64,000 bases of DNA, from positions 15,694,355-15,758,354 of the forward strand of contig OZ029918.1 in the NCBI GenBank assembly GCA_964023275.1, in the 5' to 3' direction. The stretch is from Norana najaformis (lineage: Eukaryota > Annelida > Clitellata > Crassiclitellata > Hormogastridae). The notes beneath the pieces were generated by a model. The model did not search any database and was not told the DNA's origin. It worked only from the letters and a program-made list of their open reading frames with translations. A program made the translations under genes and the position numbers. Positions 10,923 through 23,379 of this stretch are shown here, piece by piece (position 1 is the first letter of the stretch; each line of letters starts with the position of its first letter).

Positions 10923-11773
10923 ATGGCAACACTTGAAGATTGCCTCTCTTCTGTTCATGCATGGTTCTGCTTCAGTGGTTTGGCCGTAAACCCAGGCAAA
11001 TCTAAGGAGTCGATCATGCTTGGCTCACGGCAACGCCTGCGTTCTCTCCCTTCACATTCCAGCATTGACCTAGCTGGCACTGCTATTTCGCTAACAAACA
11101 CGGTCAAAAGACTTGGGGGAATTCTGGACAGCAATCTCACATTTCGTCCCCACATACCACAGTTCTGCAAATCTTGTTTCTATCAAAATACAGACAATGC
11201 GCCACATCTGGTCAGCGCTTACCAAAGACATGTCACAAGCCATAGCCTCCTTTCTTGTAGGTATGTATGTAGGTCTGCTCTGGCCTTGATTTGCCAGCTC
11301 AATTTTTACAGTATCTCAGATCTTGAACTCAACAGCTTCAGCGCATCCAAAATTCGCTGGCTCGTGCGGTACTGCATGCACCTCCACGTACAAATTCCTT
11401 AAGCCTGCTTAGCCAGCTGTACTGTCTTTCTGTGGAATTCCGGATAAGATTTTAACTGGTCTTTCTGACCTATAAAACCCTTACCACGAGCATCCCTCCT
11501 GCCCACTTTCAATCACTAGTCTATCCTTGCATCCCTCGCCACAGCCAGTGATCTTCGGGTGGATGGATCTTTTGGTTGAGCCACGATGCCAAATTGTCCA
11601 GCGGTTCTCGTGCACTCCACGCTGCTCCCCGAAGGAATGCAACCAACCTTCAATATTTCTTCAAAGGCTCAACTCGTTTCCATCCTTCAAGAAACGTTTT
11701 TAAAACCTCACTATTTCTCACTGGCTTTCAGAGATATGGGTATCTAACTGCATTTCGCCTGGCGACTGACTAA
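10923..11773 (+). mobile_element. CR1/L2-like LINE reverse transcriptase remnant, plus strand
   Basis: The first 160 codons are open and read LEDCLSSVHAWFCFSGLAVN, then PGKSKESIMLGSRQRL, then the SIDLAGTAISLTNTVKRLGG block and ILDSNLTF. That is the standard CR1/L2 order after the catalytic domain (WF..NGL.LNP.KSE..L.G, then VK.LGV.LD..L.F). Further broken pieces follow to about 11770, including LTYKTLTTSIPP and SLFLTGF, the usual end of the ORF. It runs into an ATA-rich tail at 11820-11850. Confidence 0.85.
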
Positions 11774-11819
11774 CCACTTTATCGCGTTTCTGTGCCTTTC
11801 GCGCGTTAAAAATCTTCCT

Positions 11820-11850
11820 GATGATAATAATAATAACAATAACTAAAAAT
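11820..11850 (+). repeat. ATA-rich tail after the LINE
   Basis: A short run of ATAATA/ACAATA units sits between the end of the LINE remnant and the CHCHD retrocopy. It resembles the short-repeat 3' tail of CR1/L2-type elements. Confidence 0.5.
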
Positions 11851-11871
11851 AATGCAACTAATCGATCAGTT

Positions 11872-12243
11872 TCCAGCGTACCAGCCTGGACGCCACCAGC
11901 AGCTCCAGTTCCACCACAACCATCACCATCTGCTTTCGGCCAACCAAGGCAGCCAGATCTCTTCGCACAAATGACCACAACTGCCACATTTGCTGGTTCA
12001 GCTGTTGCTCACAGAATTGGTGTTGCGAAGACAGGCAGTGGTGGGCATTCAGAGCCCGTCCCTGCTCCCCAGACAAAACAGGCGTACAGTCAACCCCAAA
12101 ACACACAGAACCAGAACGACCCTTACCAGTTTGAACCGAAACAATTCATGGACTACGAACAGAACCCGCACGACACCATTCTCCGCCAGGGCTTCAATGA
12201 AGTCCTAAAGGTCTGTCGGCTCCATTCCGGCCTGCCTATGTGA
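11872..12243 (+). pseudogene. CHCHD2/CHCHD10 processed retrocopy, 5'-truncated, twin-CX9C broken
   Basis: CHCHD2 and CHCHD10 are small mitochondrial intermembrane-space proteins related to MICOS function and respiration. The open frame here follows the family order: a Pro/Ala-rich stretch (PAWTPPAAPVPPQPSP), RQPDLFAQMTTTA, GSAVAHRIG (family GSAVGHTLG), a Gln/Asn-rich linker, then the CHCH region ending GFNEVLKVCRL. The family's four CHCH cysteines should form two CX9C pairs. Here the first two are Tyr (TAC) and the third is Arg (CGC); only the last (TGT) remains. Each loss is explained by one transition from TGC. The frame is intact to TGA at 12241-12243 but has no introns, and the N-terminal start of the family is missing. 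A retrocopy is the best reading. A translated but redox-dead protein cannot be excluded. It lies in the proposed long intron of the mucin-like gene. Confidence 0.8.
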
Positions 12244-12295
12244 CGAGCTAGGGCGGCGGACTGATTGGATTCAAAGTTTAAGACCAAATGTTTTC

Positions 12296-12381
<86 letters not shown>

Positions 12382-12410
12382 TAATAATAATACAAATAAC
12401 TAATAACAAT
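12296..12410. repeat. (AAT)n microsatellite
   Basis: An almost pure AAT run at 12297-12380 is followed by degenerate AAT/AAC units. It lies about 50 bp after the retrocopy stop codon and may have grown from an A-rich retroposon tail. A second short AAT/AAC patch lies at 12537-12600. Confidence 0.9.
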
Positions 12411-12750
12411 GAAGACATGCCTTCATTTTCCCAGTGAGTTTGTTCTTGATGCCGACGAGAGTTTTGTTGTATCTCTTCCAGGTCATGCTCCAACTGTCTT
12501 GCATGAACATGGGAGATTGGTCTTGCTGGCCTCCAGATAATAATAACAATAACAATAACGATAACAATAACAACTACAGTAAACAGCAACAACAATAACA
12601 GCCGAAACTGTAATGCTGCTATGTCTGGCTCAACACAATATGCTGATTTTCTTCAGTTGGTTTAAATTGTTTCTAAGCGCTAAATATTCGTATTTCTCTA
12701 TGTTCACATTCCATGTAGAAATGTTTACATGTTTATAGTTTTGATTTCAG

Positions 12751-13585
12751 AAGTACAGACAACGATCAGTGTCAGTAATACAACCAGCAGTAGCGAAAGC
12801 AGTATTTCAACAGGCACCAAAGCGTCTATAGGGTCAAATACCACTGTTTCGAACAGCTTGAACGGAAGTGAGAGTGTGATCACTGGCTCTGAAACTACTG
12901 GAAAAAATACAGCCCCAACGTCTGAAGCACATTTCGAAATCACAGCCACCAGAGATGATGCTGACGGAAATTCTATGGCTGCAGAGTCAGCAACAGGTAA
13001 ATGGACGACAGTTACCACCTCTCCAGTCACTGCAACCACCATGACTAAACAAGGAAATGCCTCAGATGGCGACAACCCAGATAGCTCGTCAACTACTTCC
13101 ACGATCAGTGGCCCTGCCTCTACCACCACCACAGCATCGACCATAACCAAACATTCAACCAGTAGCAGCGTCAGTGCTGGTGACAGAGATACTGAAACCC
13201 CAACCGTAGCAAATGTAAACCTATCGATTACTTTATCTATCATCTTTTCCACTACAATAAACACAGCTTCATCCACCAGCAAAGTAATTGTTGTTAGCGC
13301 AACCTCGGATCAGAATGGAGGCCTATCAAATTCTTCTTCAACTACCCCACCTGTCACTAGCCTTCCTTCAACATCCGCCACCAATCCAACTTCGACCGCA
13401 GTTTCATCCACAAGCGACGGTGCCAGTGGAGGGGCGTCGTCGTCGACCTCTGCCGAGGGCAAGGACAAGACAAGTTCTTCGAAAGGGCAACTGTCCGATG
13501 GCATCAAAGCCTTGATAGGAATCGTTGTTTGTCTCGTCATCATTGCCATCGTCATCGTTGTTGTCTACTACTACAGGAGGCAAAG
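12751..13585 (+). CDS. mucin-like type I membrane protein, main exon
   Basis: The exon follows an acceptor (GTTTTGATTTCAG) and ends at a consensus donor, AAAG with GTAAGT (13586). It is open throughout. About 250 residues are dominated by Thr, Ser, Asn, Ala and Gly with many potential O- and N-glycosylation sites, then a single strong membrane segment (ALIGIVVCLVIIAIVIVVV) and YYYRRQR, a basic stop-transfer. This is the pattern of small sialomucins such as endomucin or CD164, but no specific family is recognised. With the exon at 5346-5454 the model protein is 338 residues, with the membrane segment near 290-311. It enters in phase 1 and leaves in phase 2; both match the proposed partner exons. 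Minus-strand frames here are shadows of the biased composition. Confidence 0.7.
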
Positions 13586-14820
13586 GTAAGTTTTAATAAT
13601 CTCCTCCAGTCAGACGGTCACTGCTTATGCAACCATCCAGCAGCAGACCATTTATTAGGCGCCACTATGACGTAGTAATGAAGTCAGTGGATCTTACTGC
13701 AGGAGTAAACCTTCTTCCAGTCCAGATCGAGTTCTGTAAAGTTAATACCAACGGTCAACCTTGACTTTGTTTAGTCTTTGTTTTGACCCGGCCTCGACCT
13801 CTGTCTCATAGATTCTGGTCTTGTGGCTCTTGGCCTCTTTAATATCACCGCCTTGAGGACAACGCTTGGAGAGGCTTGTAAATGTTATTTATATTTCAGC
13901 ATTGCGTGATCCTATTTAACTTATTTTGAAACCCACTGGGAGAAAACCTAACAAAGCCGGTCTTTCTGGACTAAAATTAATATGCCCCGAGGTTTGTTGA
14001 TGTTATTGGGACATAGTTGCCATATTTGATCTCGAGAAAAAATATTGCATCCTGTCCGCTTTCCTTTTGTCTATCTTTGCCTCATATTACCATGTACACA
14101 AACACGCTATCAATGCAGAACCACAAGATACACTGCTTTACTGGAAAAGGTACGGTAAGTGGGTTGGATTTAGCTAGTCATACAAAATCATATTTTCATC
14201 CATGCCTGTCTTACATGGGCACAAACCAACTTGGATTGCTATACATTACATAAACAAGGCTTAAATATGAATAATGTACTAGTAACTTAAATAGCATATC
14301 TTTAATCTTTAACTTTAACCATTACACTATACTGTAGTCATAAATATACATGCAAGACATAAACGGCATTAACTGTTGAATATGTAAACTCAACAAAGTT
14401 TCATCTGTGCTTGCAAATTGACACACTTCGGAAAGAGAGTAATAATGAAGAGATAAAGCTCAATAAAAATAAAATTTTTATGTTCTAGTACAAACCCAAA
14501 AACCAGCATAAACACAATTTGTGATAGATGGTCCCATTTACATTCAAACTTGATTTGCTCTGTAAATAGGCCTACACACCCCACCCAGTTCTGGTAGCTA
14601 TTCTTCCAGCAAATATTTGAAAATACACCAAGCGGAGGGAAATAATTAATGGCCGCTTTTGTGCTGATGTGTTCAAAAAGCCCAAACGATGGTCAGTCGG
14701 TCGGTCGGTCATTTGCTGAGTCAGCCGTCAACGGATAAGCTTGAACTGCCATGGGACTGGGTATCCTATGCCTGAAAATTCATCTGACCCTCTGAATGTT
14801 TTTCTGTTGCCTATTTTCAG
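13586..14820 (+). other. intron of the mucin-like gene
   Basis: The donor is GTAAGT at 13586 and the acceptor ends TTGCCTATTTTCAG at 14820. I see no repeat element except GGTC units near 14696-14710 and one TAGGCCTA near 14568. Confidence 0.6.
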
Positions 14821-14893
14821 AAAAAGCTCCTATGGACGACTGGACGACTCTAACATAACGATCGAAAACAGCGTTTATGACATCGAGCTATGA
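14821..14893 (+). CDS. mucin-like membrane protein, terminal exon (cytoplasmic tail)
   Basis: It follows a good acceptor and enters in phase 2, matching the 13585 exon end. It encodes KSSYGRLDDS, then NITIENSVYDIEL and TGA at 14891-14893. With the preceding RRQR this makes a short cytoplasmic tail. YGRL fits the YxxPhi endocytic/lysosomal sorting pattern, and the C-terminal IEL fits a class II PDZ ligand; both roles are inferences. The exon is short (24 codons) but its phase, acceptor, stop and composition agree with the gene model. Confidence 0.65.
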
Positions 14894-15074
14894 ACTTAGT
14901 ACATCTTTAGGTTGTACCATCTGCGTAACTATATCTTGGTCCGGCATGGCTGGCAACGCAAGATCAGAGGAAGATCCGCCCACTTGACTCCGATGACTGA
15001 CCGGATGTGGTGTTACCATGTCATCGGATGCTCGCTTCTTCAAGCAGTCAGACTTCGACGAAGTTTCGTTCAAT

Positions 15075-15080
15075 AATAAA
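15075..15080 (+). terminator. candidate polyadenylation signal AATAAA
   Basis: AATAAA lies about 180 nt after the mucin-like gene stop codon and is followed within 40 nt by a T-rich, then GT-containing, sequence. Confidence 0.45.
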
Positions 15081-15865
15081 TCTTCAGTTTTAAGATTTCT
15101 ACGTTGACGTTTCCCCCTGTGACGGAGTTCTTAAGTGTTTATAATGTTACGACTTACAGTGCCTTTAGCACCTGTTTAAAGGCGCTATTTAAATTGCCAG
15201 CAGAAAGTGATGCATGGACAGAAATGTGTCTTCATTTCCACCCCACAATTTTAGTTTAAACCCAATCCCCCACTTCCCCCAGTCACTTGCTCCCGCCCGT
15301 TCTCTTACCATCCTTGCAGGCTTCATCCCCTCTCCTCACCATTTCCGCATGATGGATTTTCTTCCCCGGATCATCCTTGCATCTTGTGGAATAGAAACAA
15401 ATCAATGCGTTGCAATATCATTGAGAGCTTTAGGAAAAGTGAAAACACAAAAGTGCTGTTCATCAGCTAGTTATTTGTTTAATCCATGGTTAAAAGCCCG
15501 GAGCATCAATAGCGTCAATACTTAGCTGTTTTCAAAGATCCACTTTATCTTCCCTCCACCTAAGAAAATACCTAACATTGGCAAGGAAGTTTGCTCACAA
15601 CCGAAGCTGGCTTGGATCGTAGACCTACAGTAGCTTTCTCATTCCAGCCTATTCTGCGGTGCTATATGGAATCAATTGTCAGCAACTGAGCACAAACACA
15701 CTTGACTGACTGCAGCCACGTGTGGCTCAACTCAGAGGTGGAAATGTAACAGTTACAAATAGGTTTTTTAATACAGAAAAAAACAGAAAATAGTCTAAAA
15801 AATTGTCAATCGTTTATGACTTTTAGTAAAACAGATGATAATGTAAATGTAATGTGTAGGTACAC
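15081..15865. other. unassigned intergenic DNA
   Basis: Nothing supported. A frame at 15214-15525 has no recognisable features. Confidence 0.4.
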
Positions 15866-15985
15866 ATTCTTCTATGGCGACCGTATGGCCTTCACTCTGG
15901 TCATTTTTCAATGAATTTTATCGGGTGAGATACTTCACCACCGCTGCCCGTTTGAATGGACGCCACGCCATTTAAGGTCCCCGTT
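15866..15985 (-). mobile_element. SINE family 2 tail fragment, minus strand
   Basis: The plus strand reads TTCTTCTATGGCGACCGTAT, then a conserved CACCACCGC...TTTGAA segment and CACGCCATTTAAGG. This is the reverse complement of the 3' two-thirds of the full copy at 32725-32955. Confidence 0.75.
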
Positions 15986-16330
15986 CACCTCATCTCACTT
16001 ATCCTGAGGATCTGCATATTGTATTCGTTCTTTCATTTCTTTTATTGCCTGTGGTAGCCTTCCAGGGTCGTTCAAAGGTCTCACATTCCATGTGTCAACA
16101 TCAGTTATTAACTTGGTTGAAAGGAGCTGCTATCTCCAAACCCTGATATCCAAAGACCGGCTTTTGTTGAGACTCGTCGTATTGGAGTTTGGCGCCTTTT
16201 GTCATCTGTCGGTGGATTGATTTTGCAGCTTCCTCGCGCCTTCGTCTCCTTCCAGCATACAATTTGAAGAATGAACATGTTGCATTGTTTCTGTTGTAAA
16301 GCTTTTCTACCTGGGTGGATTAGAAGCTAA
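15986..16330 (-). mobile_element. LINE apurinic-endonuclease N-terminal remnant
   Basis: On the minus strand the complement of about 16030-16100 reads DTWNVRPLNDPGRL, then IKEMKE. In a shifted frame this is followed by ILRISEMR. The pattern matches the start of RTE/BovB-like LINE endonucleases (TWNVRTL...GKL..V..EM...DILGISEVRW). A frameshift separates the two halves. The 3' side is cut off by SINE family 2 at 15985. Confidence 0.65.
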
Positions 16331-17711
16331 GAGGCAGAAGACTCCTGCTGCCTCCTGGCTTGAGACATGCTCCCACTTCCTGATGAGACGGTAATGGATG
16401 TTGATGGCCACCAAATAAGCTTTCGCATTAAACGGTTACGCTCACTAAACAGCACTCCTTCAGATGATGGTAAATATCAGAATATCCCTGGTACCTGCCA
16501 TCTGCCCTCATGCGGAATCGGACGCAGAAGTCGTCTGAACATGCCACAATTATCGAGCAACTTTTGTAAATGACAAACTTATCTGCTAAAAGGAATTATG
16601 TGAATCAAGCAAAATTGCCGTCGACACTTAGTGAATCAACTATCTTTTCAGACTAAATACAGATTACAGATACCTACGTAGGCTGTTACCGTCTCACAGG
16701 CACAAGTTAGCAACTCGGCCAAGCTACTGCGCTGCGGTTTTAATTTCTGTGTGCAGTTAGCTTTCCAGCCATCAAGGAGTCGATGCAAAGCTCGTGATTC
16801 GAAGTATTCCTTGGACAATTAACGAACAACCGACAAATGTAAACGACTTCCATAATAAGTTATAATCGTTTCAGTTGCTCTTCTCAATTATTTTATGCAG
16901 TGGCTTTGTTAGCGATCACGGTGACGATGGTGGTGTTACTGCGCGGTGTTCGTGCTGCTGGAGATGACATGGAGTGGCATCGAAGGTAGTCATGTTGCAG
17001 AAGTCCTCTGCAGACGACGACTGAGAGCAATTTGCTCTTCTGTTGTTTCATTTGCATCGCTGTCTACAGCAGTTAATGAATAGAACATCATTTGATCTAT
17101 GCATTGCGCTCTATGCCCCCTCCGCTCGGCCCCTCCCTTCCATCCTCTGAGCGCACTGTGGATGATGAAGGCAGTCGATGAGCATTCATTCTCCCTAATC
17201 CATCCTCTGCCTCTGCCTCTGCCTATCTCTCTCCTGCAGCCTCTGAGCCCATCAAATCTCGCCCTCCTCTGCCTCCGCCGCTAAAGCATCAATTGTGTCT
17301 ACGTCGAGTGCGCCTTTCGTTGCTAGAAATAGAATTATCGAACAGGTCCTGCGAGATTCCGACTTAAGCACTGAGTTATTGTTATGCAGAAGGCTATCGT
17401 CAGGCTTAGGGTCAGCGTTGGGCTTAGGACAAGAGTTAGGGTAGCTCTGCTTGATGTAGAATTAGCTGATTGGTTAGAGTTAAGATCTTTGTTAGCAGGA
17501 TCGAAGTACTGAGGATCATTGTTCTTCTCTGGGTTAACTCCTGAAGATACCTGTGCTATTTCGATTGGAATCTACGACAACAGAGTAGTTCAGGTGATGG
17601 TCACATCTCTGTCATCTGGTCACAGCATGAAGAGTCTAATGGGAAGCACCTAATCTTTTACCAGACATTTCTACTGGTTGTTACCAGGGATGCAAAAGCA
17701 GGTGTTTTAAG
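16331..17711. other. unassigned intergenic DNA
   Basis: No supported gene. A frame at 16367-16573 could be more upstream LINE sequence but shows no motif. A few TTAGGG-like words at 17405-17445 are too degenerate to call a telomeric tract. Confidence 0.4.
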
Positions 17712-17847
17712 CAGTGGCGGCTCCAGGATTGCTTGCGTGGGGTCAAGAGCATTTGCAGAGGGGAGCCACATTCTGGCAGTCCACCACGCACGGTCTGGTC
17801 TGAGGGGCGCCGGCATATAACCCACGCCTATAGCTAAATCCACCATG
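17712..17847. mobile_element. hAT-type MITE, copy 1, with 8-bp target duplication
   Basis: The element starts CAGTGGCGGCTCCAGG and ends GCTAAATCCACCATG, imperfect terminal inverted repeats. It is flanked by an exact 8-bp direct repeat GTTTTAAG (17704-17711 and 17848-17855), the duplication length of hAT transposons. At 136 bp it is non-autonomous. A longer relative lies at 40335-40501. Confidence 0.85.
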
Positions 17848-17855
17848 GTTTTAAG

Positions 17856-19214
<1,359 letters not shown>

Positions 19215-19310
19215 ACTGGGCAGGGGTAGTGAAGAATCTCGCAAGATTCACTGCAAAATGAGCAGGGTCGAGGCCATACTGTCGCTGTGTAAAACCGTGT
19301 ACAATTACAT
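19215..19310 (+). mobile_element. SINE family 2 fragment, plus strand
   Basis: The segment with CACTGCAAAATGAGCAGGGT, CGAGGCCATACTGTCGCTGT and GTAAAACCGTG matches the 3' end of the 32725-32955 element (GACCTGAGTCGATGGCATAC, GGTCGCTATAGAAAAACG). Confidence 0.65.
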
Positions 19311-20707
19311 TTACCAACTCCTGGTCTCGACCTCTGACTAAGTCTGAATCAACGAGGAACGACGGCCTTAACTCCGCTACTGCCGTACTCGGGTAGTGCC
19401 ACTCATAGGCCTGGATAAAGGAGGAGGGTGACGTTAACGGCCTTCGATGCCATAAGTTGTCGTTAAACATTGGAACTACTACTATTCGATTTCTGGCCTG
19501 TTTTATTTCTGCAAAATGCGTTTGCTTCCGGGGCTCCGTCCCGCACTCCGCTGCAGAGCTTGCGACACTTCCCAGACTCGTATTCGTTAGGGGGCATCGC
19601 GTCTTAGGCGCTTGCTGTCCCAGCCCCCCCCCCCCTTAATTTTTTATGCAGATAACGGACTCCTGGCTAAAAAGTCGCGTACGCCGCTGGTTACCTACCT
19701 AAACGCAAAGTGCTGTTGCGAAGAAACACTGGTAAGAATAAAAGAAGACATCTGCTGGGCTAAGTATTCAGGTTATGCTACGTATACGTATTATTTATAT
19801 AACGCCTTTTAGGAAACTCTTGCTTTGGTGACAGATCTGAAAAGGAGTCACTTTAAGACAAGCTAAATGCTTCTTGAGTTGTTTCTGAGGCAGCAGATTG
19901 GCTTCTAAGATAAATGATTTTCCCAGACGGACTGTCCAGCAGACGCGAAAGCACAACGTCCCCGTGTCGTATTCATTAATTGTCTTAACCAACAGTCCTC
20001 AATACGGGAACCCGACAATCCTATCTAAATGTATTGCCTCATTGCCGTCGCCAGCATTGTTGAAGAGTTGTAGGGGGATGTCAAAGATCGTCTACGGATC
20101 TCACAGCTCATACTCTGACCGAAAATACGATCCGAGAACTAAGGACCTGGCCTGTTGCAGGTTGCTCAGGTCAATTCGCTCCGTCGCGAGTGATGCGTCT
20201 ATGCTTTCAATCGGAATTCTTACCGTGACTTCTATCATATAAATTTAGCAAAATGAAAGCTTCAAAACGTAGGCCTATCTCTAATTTTCACGTTCTATTA
20301 TAAGACGTTACCTATCTACATTTCAAATAATTGTAAGCTTTATAATAAATTACACTCGTCCTCTTCCTTCTCTCCTTCCTGCTCCAGTTCCATTTCTTCA
20401 TTTCCATCTGCCCTTCTTCTGCCCTTGCTCATATTATACAGCGCAGATACCCAGTCCTCCTTTTCACTGTTCAACTGATCATTATCACCTAAGTTCCCTT
20501 GTAACCTTCTCTTCTTCCCTCTGCCTCTTCTTCCCTCTGCCTCTTCTTTCTCTTCTTCTTCCTCTTCCTTTTCCCGTTTGTCATTCAGTCGTCGCTCGTG
20601 AATATTAATCAGCCTCAGAGGCGTGCACGTGTGCCCGCGTGCGTGCGTCTGCAGGAGCGCCGACCATCAACTGCGTTGCAAAACAGCTCAGCCACAAGAT
20701 GTCTACG
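19311..20707. other. unassigned DNA, pyrimidine-rich at 20345-20580
   Basis: No supported gene. A C-run lies at 19623-19635. The interval 20345-20580 is strongly CT-rich (CTTCTTC and CCTCTTC words), a simple-sequence bias rather than a coding signal. Confidence 0.45.
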
Positions 20708-20721
20708 CAGCAACAGCAGCA

Positions 20722-20759
<38 letters not shown>
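20708..20759. repeat. (CAG)n trinucleotide repeat
   Basis: A CAG/CAA run of about 17 units. It is open in several frames on both strands, so polyQ, polyS and polyA frames there are not evidence of a gene. Confidence 0.95.
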
Positions 20760-20762
<3 letters not shown>

Positions 20763-22481
20763 GCCTACGCAAATCGCCTCCACTCTTGTCGACCGCTATA
20801 TAAATATTCACCGCCCTACCGACCGACCGAACGACCGACCGACCGACGTATATCCCTGTTTCTGTCGAGGTTGTTCATTGCGCCAGGGACACGAGCTGCT
20901 TCGTCTGTCTCTCTCCTTCCTGGCTCCGTCGAATCACGGGCCATAATGGAACGTCCGAGTTGTTCCGATCCGCTCAGAGCGATGGCTGGTCGATGTCTAC
21001 CGTAAAGACGGACGGAGGACGGTTGTTAGATCGAGTAGATTATGAAGACGATAGTGGCGATGGATTTCTTGTGATCGTCTGCTGCAGCAGCCCTGGAGGC
21101 TGGCATAGACACTAATGCGCCACCCCCCCCCCCCCCCTGATGTACACGCGTAGACCTGGACTACTCGAAACATATAGGCCTCAAAGGTAGGTCGTGTTTC
21201 GCAGCATTTGCTATGGCTTGCGAAAGCACTTCCCTCCCGATTCAGCTCAGTCTATAAACAGACGGAATTTCACGAGCTCGTAAGGAACAAAATAGAGTAT
21301 TGTTTATATATAACGTGGCTGATCATAATGTATATAGAGTTTGAAGGATGGCTTAATGCACACGCAAATACATTAGACCTAAACAAGAGTATATGTAACA
21401 GAACTATACGAAGAAGAGCACACATGTACGCTTACTAGTGGAACAGTGTCATGTGTCTGTTATTTATCTCTGCTGTTTGTTTCGAATCCTGGTGCGTCGC
21501 ATGTGCAGCTGACTATTCGTTGTAAAGTGATGCAACCCATAAGTTCGAAAGTAAAGGTCGCTGGATTGCTATTGTTGTGTATGCGCAAGTGTTGAGAGAT
21601 GTGTGCAATAATTTACCTTACCTTACCTTACTTTACCATGCCTTGTCATACTGAGCTTTCTTATCTTACCTCGCATTGCATTACCTTACCTTACCTTATA
21701 TTATCTTACCTTCCTTCCTTATTATTATTAATCTCAAAAGACTGCAATAAGAAGTTGATTACCATCAATACAGTGAAAGGTATTTAACAACAACAACAAC
21801 AACAACAATAATAATAAAACGATTTATAGAGCACCGTGGTACGGCCTAGGCCGAAAAGGGGGGCTGTACATGTAGGCCTACAGTTATTCGCTGACTGCAG
21901 CCACATGCGGCAGGCACGTATATGTGTATATGTGTGCATGTAGAGCGATAGAAAGAGACATAGAAAGAGGCATGCAGAAGCACAAACAGACAGACAGAAC
22001 CAGAGAATCAAACGGTCAGACACAGAGACAGACAGACAGAAACAGAGACATAGACAAACAGATAAGAAGTGACAGAGACTGAAAGAGAGACAAAAACAGA
22101 GTCACAGGCAAACTTAGGAAAACGTAGGCAAACACGACAGATGGAGACAGAGGCAGAAAGACGAAGCCATACGGAGACAGACAGAGGCATACCTTCTGTG
22201 CTACAATCATGAAAAGACTGTTTGTGAATGACAGGATTGACATATGATTGTTCATCATTAAACCGAGTAACATCTGGACCGTCAATGCGTGCATCATCAT
22301 CATCATCGTCATCATCATCATCATCACCACCAACTTAAGATTAATATAAGATTAATAGCTGTGAATCACTTGAAATTATGTTTGCTTTGAAAAACCTTGC
22401 TTACTATATAATTGTACATGAAATGACTTTGTCTTAGGCCTATAGATCAGATGCAAACCGTTTTAAGGTGGAGGTCTTAGC
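20760..22481. other. unassigned DNA with simple repeats
   Basis: It holds CGAC/CCGA units at 20818-20850, a C-run at 21123-21137, degenerate TTACC repeats at 21612-21720, an AAC/AAT patch at 21788-21818, CAGA-rich sequence at 21985-22185 and an ATC patch at 22290-22327. No gene is supported. A TAA at 22464 closes the frame that opens at the ATG at 22482. Confidence 0.5.
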
Positions 22482-23130
22482 ATGGAAAACAGTTGCGGGA
22501 GTCTGTGTATAAACGGTTTGTCGTTGTCAAGACTGAGTGTAGTCGTCGTCATCATCGCCAGCGCAGTCGACCTTCTGCAGATGGTCGTATCACTTGCGGT
22601 GATTAAGTCGTCACGCATCGACAATTCCGGTGCTGGAATGACGAGCTACGAGGTGAAGAAGACGGAGAGGCCGGGTAGTTACCTCAGTCCTCAGTATCAG
22701 GTGCTCATCAGGACCCTCGAGACCGTCGGTGTCTTAGATGACGCCAATCAGTCTAACTGTTTCGTGCTCGAGAACCTCACCAAGGAGTGGCGTCCAGGCG
22801 TCGACGGCGTTTCGATGGTCCAGGTGTCTCTGCAGCTGAAACAGTTCCGGGTCCCAGAGGGAATGAGACGGAGTGAGCGCGGAGGGCGGAGGCCCAAGTG
22901 GAGGGAGGATAACAGCGCAGTGACGGAGGACGACAACGTATGTCTGGAGTGGCTCAGCCGTACCACGACCATGACCTCGACACAGGCTACGACCTTCACT
23001 CAAGGTCATCCGAGTGAACTGGACATAGAGGAAACTTCAGGGTCGATCCATCCATCTGTCAGGAACAACAAATCGTCTGTCGCTCCTGAAGAACCGAAGG
23101 CAAAACAAAAACCAAAGGAAGATGAACACA
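22482..23130 (+). CDS. unrecognised membrane protein, exon A
   Basis: The frame is open from the ATG at 22482 and has normal composition. The start is uncertain. Either the ATG at 22482 begins a protein with a signal-anchor-like segment ([20 protein letters not shown]), or the exon really begins at 22581 after the acceptor-like TCGACCTTCTGCAG, which is in frame. The body reads [20 protein letters not shown], has sequons NQS, NLT and NKS, and ends Lys/Glu-rich ([12 protein letters not shown]). I end it at 23130 (ACA with GTGCGT, a weak donor), phase 1, just before a (TCCA)n repeat into which the frame otherwise runs. The sequons suggest an extracellular segment. No family is recognised. Confidence 0.45.
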
Positions 23131-23144
23131 GTGCGTTCGTATTT

Positions 23145-23232
23145 TTATCCATCCATCCATCCATCCATCCATCCATCAATCCATCCATCAATCCATCAGT
23201 CTATCCATCCTTCCTTCCTTCCTTCCTTTCAT
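23145..23232. repeat. (TCCA)n and (TTCC)n microsatellite
   Basis: TCCA/TCAA units followed by TTCC units, directly after exon A. The Ser-Ile-His-Pro repeats read here are an artefact. Confidence 0.9.
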
Positions 23233-23379
23233 CCATCTCATAAGCCCTAACACGTCATCTTTGTCGTCATCTTGCTCAACACCACAAGATCCACCGACAA
23301 CAACAATTAATTAATGCATTCACAGCCTTCCTCCGTATCATCACATCTCAAGAAACGGCGTCACTTGCTGTCCGAATGA

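Noticed and set aside
12725..13282. 185-codon minus-strand frame
   Set aside because: Shadow of the Thr/Ser-rich plus-strand exon; Val/Leu-rich complement of ACN/TCN codons.
17400..17445. TTAGGG-like words suggesting an interstitial telomeric tract
   Set aside because: Only three or four imperfect words with irregular spacing.
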